DNA from: Propionibacterium sp.
Lineage (GTDB): Bacteria > Actinomycetota > Actinomycetes > Propionibacteriales > Propionibacteriaceae
Length of the DNA: 11,019 nucleotides
Reading direction: 5' to 3'
Assembly (NCBI GenBank): GCA_012837465.1
Contig: DURG01000079.1
Coordinates: forward strand, 1-11,019
Below are positions 1 through 6,948 of this stretch, piece by piece. How positions within the stretch are numbered: position 1 is the first letter of the stretch; every line of letters starts with the position of its first letter. The notes beneath the pieces are model-generated. The model was given only the letters and a program-made list of their open reading frames with translations, did no database searches and was not told the origin of the DNA. Both the position numbers and the translations under genes were made by a program.

Positions 1-47
1 ACACCCGCTTTAGGAGAGCGGTGCTCTATCCCCTGAGCTACGGGGCC
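1..47 (-). tRNA. tRNA-Arg (anticodon CCT), 5' part only
   Basis: The minus strand read from 47 to 1 gives the first 47 bases of a tRNA. It has a 7-base 5' acceptor strand (GGCCCCG), T8-A9, a 4-bp D stem (GCTC/GAGC), A26, and a 5-bp anticodon stem (CCGCT/AGCGG) around the loop CTCCTAA. The anticodon CCT lies at plus positions 14-12 and decodes AGG arginine codons. The variable loop begins (GTGT), and the T arm and 3' acceptor strand lie outside the window. The gene has the same orientation as the upstream nifJ operon and starts 73 bases after its last stop codon. The identity rests on canonical folding and the loop. Confidence 0.93.
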
Positions 48-92
48 AACCCCGTCAGGATACCCGCCTCCCCTGCCGCTTCGCATCACGGC

Positions 93-119
93 ACCCGCGG
101 CAGCCAGAACGCTGCGGGT
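93..119 (-). terminator. possible terminator hairpin after the DHODH-like gene
   Basis: Just after the stop codon of the DHODH-like gene, the minus strand can form a stem of ACCC plus GCAGC pairing with GCTGC plus GGGT. It has a 3-base bulge (97-99) and a 6-base loop (105-110). The base of the stem touches the stop codon and no U-run follows, so this is a weak candidate for ending the operon before the tRNA. Confidence 0.3.
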
Positions 120-1133
120 TCAGCGGAGGGAACCGTAGGTTACCTTGGCCTTCTCCAGCGCCGACACGTACCCGGCGCGCTCGTAGGCGTCGGCCGCGGC
201 GTGGGCGGGGACGGCGAGCAGGCCGCGGGCCTTCTCCAACGACACCTCACGCGCGTTGAGCCACTGCCTCAGCCCCTCCACCAGCACCTGGGCATAGTCA
301 GGGCCGCGGCGGATGAGCGCGGAGGTGCTCATCACCACGTCGGCGCCGGCCAGCACGTAGGCGATCACGTCGTCAGGGGTGTCGACGCCGGTGGTCGCGG
401 CCAGCGAGGCCTTGACCCGGTCGCGCAGCACGGCGATCCAGGTGCGCGGGAGGCGCGCCTCGACGGGCGAACTCAGCGTCACGCCGGATTCGACAGTGAC
501 CCGGTCGACGTCGATGTCAGGCTGCAGGAAGCGGTTGAAGAGCACGAGGCCGTCAGCGCCGGCCTGGTCGAGGCGCAAGGCCATGTTGCCGACCGAGGAG
601 AAGTACGGGCTGAGCTTGACCGAGACCGGGATGTCGACCTCGGACTTCACCGCCGCGACGATCTCCAGGTGGCGGTCCTCGACTGCGGCACCGGACATCG
701 TGATGTCGCCGGGAACGAAGTAGATGTTCAACTCGATGGCGGACGCACCCGCGTCTGCCATCTGACGTGCCTTGTGCGTCCAGCCGCCCATGGAGGCACC
801 GTTCAGCGAGGCGATGAGCGGCACATCGATCGCGTTGGCGCCCTCCTCGAGCAGCTTGAGGTACGCGTGGCTGGCATCCTTGCGTTCCGTGGTGGCCGAC
901 GGGAAGTAGCTCAACGCCTCGGCATAGGACTCCTCGTAGATCTCCTCCAGCACCGCGTCGGCCTCAGCCTCGCGCTGGATCTGCTCCTCGAACAGCGAGT
1001 ACATCACCACGGCGCCCACGCCGCCGTCGGCCAGCGACTTGATGCCGTCGACGGTCTGCGACAGCGGGCCCGCGGAGGCGACGATGGGGTTGCGCAGTTC
1101 GAGACCGAGATAGGTCGTGCTCAGATCGGTCAT
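120..1133 (-). CDS. dihydroorotate dehydrogenase-like flavoprotein, lacking the catalytic cysteine
   Basis: This is a 337-residue TIM-barrel protein of the DHODH/dihydropyrimidine dehydrogenase superfamily. The start MTDLSTTYLGLELRNPIVAS matches the first strand of PyrD/PreA proteins. FMN-site features remain: ELN at 134-136, VKLSP with K173, a GADGLVLFNR strand at 192-201, and the phosphate-loop region TTGVDTPDD at 247-255. The segment that carries the active-site Cys and orotate-binding Asn in class 1 enzymes (usual form N-x-S-C-P-N) reads NIYFVPGD at 136-143. The whole protein has no cysteine. It therefore probably binds FMN but is unlikely to be a true dihydroorotate dehydrogenase. The ATG at 1133 overlaps the nifJ stop as ATGA and has an AGGAAGG ribosome site. 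This is the last gene of the operon, so a role with NifJ is inferred. Its substrate is unknown. Confidence 0.88.
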   Translation of the reverse strand: MTDLSTTYLGLELRNPIVASAGPLSQTVDGIKSLADGGVGAVVMYSLFEEQIQREAEADAVLEEIYEESYAEALSYFPSATTERKDASHAYLKLLEEGANAIDVPLIASLNGASMGGWTHKARQMADAGASAIELNIYFVPGDITMSGAAVEDRHLEIVAAVKSEVDIPVSVKLSPYFSSVGNMALRLDQAGADGLVLFNRFLQPDIDVDRVTVESGVTLSSPVEARLPRTWIAVLRDRVKASLAATTGVDTPDDVIAYVLAGADVVMSTSALIRRGPDYAQVLVEGLRQWLNAREVSLEKARGLLAVPAHAAADAYERAGYVSALEKAKVTYGSLR

Positions 1134-4100
1134 ACTTCCTTCCTCGGATCTTCGGCGAATTCGTCGGCCGCGCGGGCGGCCAACTGCTCGTACTCGCCCC
1201 ACCTGCGGTCCACCTGGGCCTGCGCGAGCGCAAGCAAGCGGTCGGCCTCCTCCGGGTCGGAGGCCCGGAGCACGCGGTAGCGCAACTCAGCCGACTGGTA
1301 CTCGGCCAGCGACAGCCTCGGCCGCGGGGAATCCAGCAGGAACGGGTTGCCGCCGTCCTCGCGGATGACGGGGTTGTAGCGCATCAGCGGCCAGTGGCCG
1401 GAGTTGACGGCCTTGTACTGCTGGTCCAGGCCCTTGCGCATGTCGAAACCCTGGGCGATGCAGTGGCTGTAGGCGATGATCAGGCTCGGGCCGTCGTAGG
1501 CCTCCGCCTCCCGGAACGCCTTGAGCGTCTGCTGCGGGTCCGCGCCCATCGCGACGCGCGCGACGTAGACGGAGCCGTAGGCGGTGGCCTGCAGCGCGAG
1601 ATCCTTCTTGTTGGTGGTCTTGCCACCGGAGGCGAACTTCGCGACGGCGCCCAAGGGCGTCGACTTCGAGGCCTGGCCGCCCGTGTTGGAGTAGACCTCG
1701 GTGTCGAGCACCAGGATGTTGACGTTGCGGCCGGAGGCGAGCACGTGGTCGAGGCCGCCGGAGCCGATGTCGTAGGCCCAACCGTCGCCGCCGACGATCC
1801 ACACCGAGCGGCGCACGAGGTGGTCTGCCACGGAGCGGAGGTCCTCGGCGGCGGTGCCCTCGAGCTTGGCGATGAGCGGCTTGAGCTTCTTCACGCGCTC
1901 CATCTGACGGGCCATCTCTGAGCCCTGCCGCTGGGGAGCGTGGAGGATCTCGTCGACGAGCACGTCGTCGCCGATCTGGTCACGCAGTTCCTCCAGGCGA
2001 CGGCGGGCAAGATCCTCGTGGAGGTCCGCGGCCAGCCGCATGCCCAGGCCGAACTCGGCGTTGTCCTCGAACAGCGAGTTGGACCATGCCGGGCCGCGGC
2101 CGTCGGCGTTCTTCGCCCACGGGGTGGTCGGCAGGTTGCCGCCGTAGATGGACGAGCAGCCGGTGGCGTTGGCGATCGTGGCGCGGTCACCGAACAGTTG
2201 ACTGAGCAGCTTGAGGTACGGCGTCTCGCCACAGCCGGCGCAGGCGCCCGAGAACTCGAACAGTGGCTCCAGGAACTGGGTTCCGCGGATCGTGCCGAAG
2301 TCGACGTGCTCGCGCTGGTTCATCGGCAGTTCCTCGAAGAACTCGATGGCCTCGATGTCCTTCTCGCGCTCCAGCTTGGGCACGAGATTGATCGCGCGGC
2401 GCGACGGCTGGCCGATGGGCCGCACCGGGCACGCTTCGACGCACAGCCCACAGCCGGTGCAGTCCTCGACGTAGACCTGGAGCGTGTAACTGGTCGACGG
2501 GAGGCCGGCGGCGTTCAGCGGGGCGCTGAGGAAGCCCTCGGGCGCGCCGTCGAGTTCGGAGGTCGGGTAGGACTTGGCGCGCAGCACAGCGTGCGGGCAC
2601 ACGAAGGCGCAGTTGCCGCACTGGATGCAGGCCTCCTCGTCCCATTCGGCCACGATCTCGGAGATGTTGCGCTTCTCGAACTTCGTGGTGCCCGACGGGT
2701 AGGTGCCGTCGGCGGGCAGCGCCGAGACCGGCAGGTCGTCGCCGCGGCCCTCGAGCATCGTCGCGGTGACGGTGCGCACGAAGTGCGGGGCGCCGGCCGG
2801 CACCGGCGGGATGAAGCCGCGCTCCGACGTCGCATCGGCCGGGATCTCGAGCTGGTAGAGCTCGGCCAGGGCGGAGTCGACCGCGAGGTGGTTCTTGCGC
2901 ACGACCTCCGCCGACTTCCGGGCGTAGGTCTTGGTGATCGCGTCCTTGATCTTGGCGATCGCCGCCTCTCGCTCCAGCACGCCCGAGATAGCGAAGAAAC
3001 AGGTCTGCAGGATGGTGTTGGTGCGGCTGCCGAGGCCGGCGGCGCGAGCCACCTTCCCGGCATCGATGGCGTACACGTTGATGCCCAGGTCGATGATCTT
3101 GGCCTGCATCGGCTGCGGCAGCCGGTGCCACGTCTCCTCTGGCCCGTAGGGCGAGTTGAGCAGCAAGGTGGTGCCGGGGCGGGCGAACTCGAGCACGTCG
3201 ACGCGCTCCAGGATGGACCAGTGGTGGCAGCCGATGAAGCCCGCCTGGCTGACCAGGTAGGGAGCCTTGATCGGGTTGGGCCCGAAGCGCAGGTGCGAGA
3301 CGGTGCGGGAGCCGGACTTCTTCGAGTCGTAGACGAAGTAGCCCTGCGCGAACAGGCCCTCGGCCGAGCCGAGGATCTTGATGGTGTTCTTGTTCGCGCC
3401 GACCGTGCCGTCGGAGCCGAGGCCGTAGAACACGGCGCGCAGCGTCTCCGGATCCTCCAGGTCGAGGGAGGGGTCGTAGTCGAGCGATAGGTGGGTCACG
3501 TCGTCGTGGATGCCGACCGTGAACCGCGGGCGCGGCTCGTCCTTGGCCAACTCGTCGAAGATCGCCTGCACCATGGCGGGCGTGAACTCCTTCGACGACA
3601 GTCCGTAGCGGCCGCCGATCATCAGGGGGAGGTGCTGGCGTCGACCCTTGGCGACGGCCTCGCCCAGCACGGAGCTGACGTCGAGGAACATGGGTTCGCC
3701 GGAGGCACCGGGCTCCTTGGTGCGATCGAGCACCGCGAGCCGCTGCACGGTCGAGGGCAGCGCCTCCAAGAGGGCCTCGGTCGGGAACGGGCGGTAGAGG
3801 CGCATCTGGATGACGCCGACGCGGCCACCCTCGGCGTTGAGCTTGTCCACCACCGGGGTGACGGCCTCGATGCCGGAGCCCATGATGATGATGACGCGCT
3901 CCGCGTCCTCGGCGCCGTGGTACTCGACGAGGCCGTAGCTGCGGCCGGTGAGGCGCTCGAACTGGCCCATCGCATCGGTGAGCACCTTCGGCACCCAGTC
4001 GTAGAACGCGTTGGAGGTCTCGCGCGACTGGAAGTAGGTGTCCGGGTTCTGCGCCGTGCCGCGGATGAACGGGTTCGCCGGGCTGAGCGCGCGGGAGCGG

Positions 4101-4708
4101 TGCTCGAGCACGAGGTCACGCGGGATGTACTGGCGCAACTGGTCGTCGGTGATCCGCGTCATGGTGTTGAGCTCGTGCGAGGTGCGGAAGCCGTCGAAGA
4201 AGTGCACGAACGGCAGCCGGGTGCGCAGCGTGGCGTGGTGCGCGATGGCAGCCATGTCATGGGCCTCCTGCACCGACGCGGAGCTGAGCAGGCACACGCC
4301 CGTCTGGCGGATGGCCATCACGTCCTGGTGGTCGCCGAAGATCGACAGGCCCTGCGTGGCCAGCGACCGAGCGGCGACGTGGAACACCGTCGAGGTGAGC
4401 TCACCGGCGATCCGGTACATGTTCGGGATCATCAGCAGCAGGCCCTGCGACGCGGTGAACGTCGTGGAGAGCGCACCGCCCTGGAGGGCACCGTGCATGG
4501 CGCCGGCGGCTCCGCCCTCGGACTGCATTTCGATGACGGTGGGCACCGTGCCGTAGATGTTGGGCCGGCCGAGCGCCATCCATTCATCGGCCAGCTCGGC
4601 CATGGTGGAGCTGGGCGTGATCGGGTAGATCGAACACAGCTCGCTCACGCGGTAGGCGACGTCTGCTGCGGCCTCGTTGCCGTCGATGATGGCCTGCAGG
4701 TCGCTCAT
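1130..4708 (-). CDS. nifJ: pyruvate:ferredoxin (flavodoxin) oxidoreductase
   Basis: This 1192-residue single-chain enzyme, full length for the family, converts pyruvate and CoA to acetyl-CoA and CO2 and reduces ferredoxin or flavodoxin. The N-terminal pyruvate domain has YPITPSSTM at 28-36. T31, E64 and R114 fall at the positions I recall for the catalytic residues of the Desulfovibrio africanus enzyme. The ferredoxin domain has two 4Fe-4S motifs, C694/C697/C700/C704 and C750/C753/C756/C760. The proximal cluster ligands are C823, C826, C851 and C1083. The TPP site is GDG at 974-976 followed by the DTEVYSNTGGQASKS stretch. There is no extra C-terminal domain like that of D. africanus. The start is the ATG at 4708, which overlaps the stop of the upstream gene (ATGA) behind a GGGAGGAG ribosome site. 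An upstream in-frame extension covers the neighbour's coding sequence and is rejected. The enzyme is cytosolic and oxygen-sensitive. Confidence 0.97.
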   Translation of the reverse strand: MSDLQAIIDGNEAAADVAYRVSELCSIYPITPSSTMAELADEWMALGRPNIYGTVPTVIEMQSEGGAAGAMHGALQGGALSTTFTASQGLLLMIPNMYRIAGELTSTVFHVAARSLATQGLSIFGDHQDVMAIRQTGVCLLSSASVQEAHDMAAIAHHATLRTRLPFVHFFDGFRTSHELNTMTRITDDQLRQYIPRDLVLEHRSRALSPANPFIRGTAQNPDTYFQSRETSNAFYDWVPKVLTDAMGQFERLTGRSYGLVEYHGAEDAERVIIIMGSGIEAVTPVVDKLNAEGGRVGVIQMRLYRPFPTEALLEALPSTVQRLAVLDRTKEPGASGEPMFLDVSSVLGEAVAKGRRQHLPLMIGGRYGLSSKEFTPAMVQAIFDELAKDEPRPRFTVGIHDDVTHLSLDYDPSLDLEDPETLRAVFYGLGSDGTVGANKNTIKILGSAEGLFAQGYFVYDSKKSGSRTVSHLRFGPNPIKAPYLVSQAGFIGCHHWSILERVDVLEFARPGTTLLLNSPYGPEETWHRLPQPMQAKIIDLGINVYAIDAGKVARAAGLGSRTNTILQTCFFAISGVLEREAAIAKIKDAITKTYARKSAEVVRKNHLAVDSALAELYQLEIPADATSERGFIPPVPAGAPHFVRTVTATMLEGRGDDLPVSALPADGTYPSGTTKFEKRNISEIVAEWDEEACIQCGNCAFVCPHAVLRAKSYPTSELDGAPEGFLSAPLNAAGLPSTSYTLQVYVEDCTGCGLCVEACPVRPIGQPSRRAINLVPKLEREKDIEAIEFFEELPMNQREHVDFGTIRGTQFLEPLFEFSGACAGCGETPYLKLLSQLFGDRATIANATGCSSIYGGNLPTTPWAKNADGRGPAWSNSLFEDNAEFGLGMRLAADLHEDLARRRLEELRDQIGDDVLVDEILHAPQRQGSEMARQMERVKKLKPLIAKLEGTAAEDLRSVADHLVRRSVWIVGGDGWAYDIGSGGLDHVLASGRNVNILVLDTEVYSNTGGQASKSTPLGAVAKFASGGKTTNKKDLALQATAYGSVYVARVAMGADPQQTLKAFREAEAYDGPSLIIAYSHCIAQGFDMRKGLDQQYKAVNSGHWPLMRYNPVIREDGGNPFLLDSPRPRLSLAEYQSAELRYRVLRASDPEEADRLLALAQAQVDRRWGEYEQLAARAADEFAEDPRKEV

Positions 4709-6345
4709 CGTGCTCCTCCCTCGGGGATCATCTCGATGGCGTGCACCGGGCACTGCTCGAAGCAGGTCGCGCACCCTGTGCACTTCTCGTAGTCGAAGCG
4801 ATATCGGTGGCCCTTGCCGAGCTTGATGATCGCGTCCTCGGGGCAGGCGCCGTAGCAGCCGTCGCACTCGAAGCAGTTGCCGCAACTGAGGCAGCGCTGG
4901 GCCTCGAAGTGGGCCTCGTCGTGGGTGAGGCCGGCGACGATCTCACCGAAGCCGCCCATCCGCTCATCGACCTCGGTCTCGACGTGCTGGCGGCGCGCGT
5001 GGTCGCCGAAGTACCAGAGGTTCATCTCGTCGATGGACACGCCGGGGTTCTTCTGGGGCTCGATCCACTCCTCGGTGTTGAGCCAGGCGTCGATGCGGCG
5101 GGCGGCGCGCTTGCCGTGGCCGGTGCCGATGGTGACGGTGCGGTCCGAGGGCACTGCGTCGCCGCCAGCGAAGATGCCGGGCACCGACGTCATCAGGGAG
5201 TTGGGGTCCACGTCGACCACGTCGTCGTGGAAGCTCATGCCTGGGATGGCGCGGAGGAAGTCGGTGTCGGCGCGCTGGCCGAGCGCCAGGATCACGGTGT
5301 CGGCGGCGAGCTTCTCGAACTTGCCGGTGCCGCGGGCCTTACCGTCCTCGTCGATCTCCATGATCTCGACGGTGAGGTCCTCGTCGTGCATCTCCTTGAT
5401 CGTGCGCAGCCAGTTCATCTTCACGCCCTCGGTCTGCGCGCCTTCGAGTTCCTCGGCGTGGGCGGGCATGTGTTCCTGCGCGCGGCGGTAGACCACGACC
5501 GACTCCTCGGCGCCGAGGCGGCGGGCGACACGGGCCGCGTCCATGGCGGTGTTGCCACCACCGTAGATGGCGACGCGGCGGCCGATGATGGGCCGTTCGC
5601 CGGAGGCGACGTCACGCAGGAAGCTGACGGCGTCGACGACGCGGGAGGCGTCGGTCGACGGGATGTCGACGCGCTTGGAGATGTGGGCGCCGACGGCGAC
5701 GAACACGGCGTCGAAGCGACCCTCGGCCTGGGTGGCGAGGAGGTCCTTGATGGGGCTGTTCTGGCGGAAGACCACGCCGAACTCGCGGAGCCGGTCGATC
5801 TCGGCGTCCAGGATGTCGCGCGGGAGGCGGTACTCGGGGATGCCGTAGCGCATCATGCCGCCGGGCAGGTCGCCCGCGTCGAAGATCTCGACCTCGTGGC
5901 CGAGCTTGGTGAGGTGGTAGGCGGCGGACAAGCCGGAGGGGCCTGCGCCGACGACCATCACGCGGCGGCCGGAGCGGCGCCGCGGCTTGGGGTACTGCCA
6001 GCCCTTCTCGATGGCCATGTCGCCCAGGTAGCGCTCGACGGAGCGGATGCTGACCGCGGAATCGAGGTCCTTGCGGTTGCAGGCGGATTCGCAGGGGTGG
6101 TAACAGACACGGCCGTGGATGGCCGGGAAGGGGTTGTCAGCGACGAGTTGGCGCCAGGCGGCCTCAAGTTCGCCTGCCTTGATCAGGCGCAACCACTCCT
6201 GGATGTTCTCCCCCGCCGGGCATCCGGCGTTGCAGGGAGGCAACATGTCGAGGTAGATGGGCCTGCGCGAACGTACCGGCGCCACCCGCCCCCGGCTCGC
6301 ACTGAGATCCGGCTGGACGGTCATGTCCATGCGTTCGGAGGTCAT
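4705..6345 (-). CDS. GltD-like FAD/NAD(P) oxidoreductase with C-terminal 2[4Fe-4S] ferredoxin domain
   Basis: This 546-residue protein has the fold of the glutamate synthase small subunit, as also found in PreT, NfnB and the N-terminal half of dihydropyrimidine dehydrogenase. An N-terminal iron-sulfur module has cysteines 38, 42, 81, 85 and 89. It is followed by an FAD Rossmann motif (GAGPSG at 133-138), an NAD(P) Rossmann motif (YGGGNTAMDAAR at 261-272), and a second FAD motif (GIFAGGD at 390-396). The C-terminus adds a ferredoxin-like domain with C491/C494/C497/C501 and C522/C525/C528/C532, plus an extra CxxC at 485 and 488. No glutamate synthase large subunit is nearby. The direct overlap with nifJ suggests it moves electrons between reduced ferredoxin or NifJ and NAD(P). 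That role is inference, and 'glutamate synthase small subunit' would be a misleading name. The ATG at 6345 has an AAAGGGG site six bases upstream. It is the first gene of the operon. Confidence 0.9.
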   Translation of the reverse strand: MTSERMDMTVQPDLSASRGRVAPVRSRRPIYLDMLPPCNAGCPAGENIQEWLRLIKAGELEAAWRQLVADNPFPAIHGRVCYHPCESACNRKDLDSAVSIRSVERYLGDMAIEKGWQYPKPRRRSGRRVMVVGAGPSGLSAAYHLTKLGHEVEIFDAGDLPGGMMRYGIPEYRLPRDILDAEIDRLREFGVVFRQNSPIKDLLATQAEGRFDAVFVAVGAHISKRVDIPSTDASRVVDAVSFLRDVASGERPIIGRRVAIYGGGNTAMDAARVARRLGAEESVVVYRRAQEHMPAHAEELEGAQTEGVKMNWLRTIKEMHDEDLTVEIMEIDEDGKARGTGKFEKLAADTVILALGQRADTDFLRAIPGMSFHDDVVDVDPNSLMTSVPGIFAGGDAVPSDRTVTIGTGHGKRAARRIDAWLNTEEWIEPQKNPGVSIDEMNLWYFGDHARRQHVETEVDERMGGFGEIVAGLTHDEAHFEAQRCLSCGNCFECDGCYGACPEDAIIKLGKGHRYRFDYEKCTGCATCFEQCPVHAIEMIPEGGAR

Positions 6346-6363
6346 CCTCGTCCCCTTTCGTGG

Positions 6364-6382
6364 CTACTACCCGCAATAGTAG
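6364..6382. promoter_or_regulatory. inverted repeat CTACTA-N7-TAGTAG before the nifJ operon
   Basis: Perfect 6-bp arms are separated by 7 bases, lying 18 bases upstream of the first start codon of the operon and downstream of the thioredoxin terminator. On the minus strand, the hexamer TACTAT (6381-6376) inside it is a possible -10 box, but no good -35 is seen at the usual spacing. The position fits an operator over the promoter. The arms are short, so chance is possible. Confidence 0.35.
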
Positions 6383-6426
6383 GGGGTGGGGGTATGCACG
6401 TGGGAGGAGGGGGTGTCGCTAAACGC

Positions 6427-6471
6427 CACTGAGCCGGTCGCCCCCGCGAAATGGGGGCAACCGGTTCAGTG
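6427..6471 (-). terminator. strong hairpin terminator after thioredoxin
   Basis: Nineteen-base arms (6427-6445 and 6453-6471) surround a 7-base loop. Seventeen pairs are Watson-Crick, one is a G-U wobble and one is a mismatch. The hairpin begins 9 bases after the thioredoxin stop codon. Only a short run of Ts follows on the minus strand. It should end the thioredoxin transcript and insulate the downstream nifJ operon. Confidence 0.8.
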
Positions 6472-6479
6472 ACCAGCTC

Positions 6480-6833
6480 CTACTTCTGCTGCTCGGCGAG
6501 TGCGGCCTCGAGGTCGAGGTCCTTGATCTGCTCGATCACGGAGTCGAGCTGCTTGCCGCTGAGCATGCCGGCCTGGCGGAAGACGAGGTTGCCCTGCTTG
6601 AAGCCCATGATGGTGGGGATGGACTGGATCTCCAGGGCGGCGGCGAGGTCGCGGGCGTCCTCGGTGTCCACCTTGGCGAACACGACGTCCTCGTAGCGGG
6701 TGGAGGCCTCGTCGTAGATCGGCGCGAAACGCTTGCACGGCCCGCACCAATCGGCCCAGAAGTCGACGAGGACGATCTCGTTGTCCTTGACGGTGTTCTC
6801 GAAGTTTTCAGCAGTCAGGTCGGTGGTCGCCAT
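6480..6833 (-). CDS. trxA: thioredoxin
   Basis: This 117-residue classical thioredoxin is a cytosolic dithiol-disulfide reductant recycled by thioredoxin reductase, which is not in this window. The redox site is WCGPC with C30 and C33, in the usual context VDFWADWCGPCK. The cis-proline is in SIPT at P73, and the length is normal for the family. There is no signal peptide or membrane segment. The start is the ATG at 6833, with GAAAGGGG five bases upstream. An in-frame GTG at 6860 would add nine residues without a better ribosome site, and it falls about where transcription should start. It is apparently a single-gene transcript with a SigR-type promoter upstream and a strong hairpin downstream, consistent with induction by disulfide stress. 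Confidence 0.96.
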   Translation of the reverse strand: MATTDLTAENFENTVKDNEIVLVDFWADWCGPCKRFAPIYDEASTRYEDVVFAKVDTEDARDLAAALEIQSIPTIMGFKQGNLVFRQAGMLSGKQLDSVIEQIKDLDLEAALAEQQK

Positions 6834-6866
6834 GAGGACCCCTTTCGTCTTGATTCTCACGTGTGG

Positions 6867-6892
6867 AACGTGTCTCGGTGACGGGATATTCC
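6867..6892 (-). promoter_or_regulatory. SigR/SigH-type disulfide-stress promoter of trxA
   Basis: The minus strand has GGAAT (6892-6888), exactly 18 bases, then GTT (6869-6867). This is the published consensus for Streptomyces SigR and is close to mycobacterial SigH. Transcription would start near 6860, giving a leader of about 27 bases before the thioredoxin ATG. Thioredoxin genes are classical SigR/SigH targets, so sequence and context agree. No SigR gene is in the window. Confidence 0.72.
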
Positions 6893-6948
6893 ACCTGTAC
6901 GCCTTCGACCATACCCGCCGGGAGGGGTTGGGCCCACACCCGCAAGGT

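Noticed and set aside
130..148. A TAGGTTACCT stretch resembling half of a DtxR operator.
   Set aside because: It lies within the C-terminal coding part of the DHODH-like gene, not in a promoter, and only one half matches.
21..1280. A 419-codon plus-strand open frame starting inside the tRNA.
   Set aside because: It overlaps a tRNA and the antisense of a recognisable DHODH-like gene.
1940..4792. Long plus-strand frames of 433 and 516 codons over nifJ.
   Set aside because: They are mirror images of nifJ, which has all family motifs on the other strand.
4709..4885. N-terminal extension of NifJ to 4885.
   Set aside because: It runs through the end of the GltD-like gene in another frame and has Arg-rich shadow composition. 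The ATG at 4708 has a ribosome site and matches family starts.
4705..6345. Naming the first operon gene as glutamate synthase small subunit (gltD).
   Set aside because: There is no large subunit nearby, it has an added ferredoxin domain and it overlaps nifJ. The fold is shared by several other electron-transfer enzymes.
4741..6432. A 563-codon open frame on the plus strand over the GltD-like gene.
   Set aside because: Low-complexity Val/Ala/Gly/Asp composition typical of the antisense of GC-rich genes. The minus strand has clear FAD, NAD(P) and iron-sulfur motifs.
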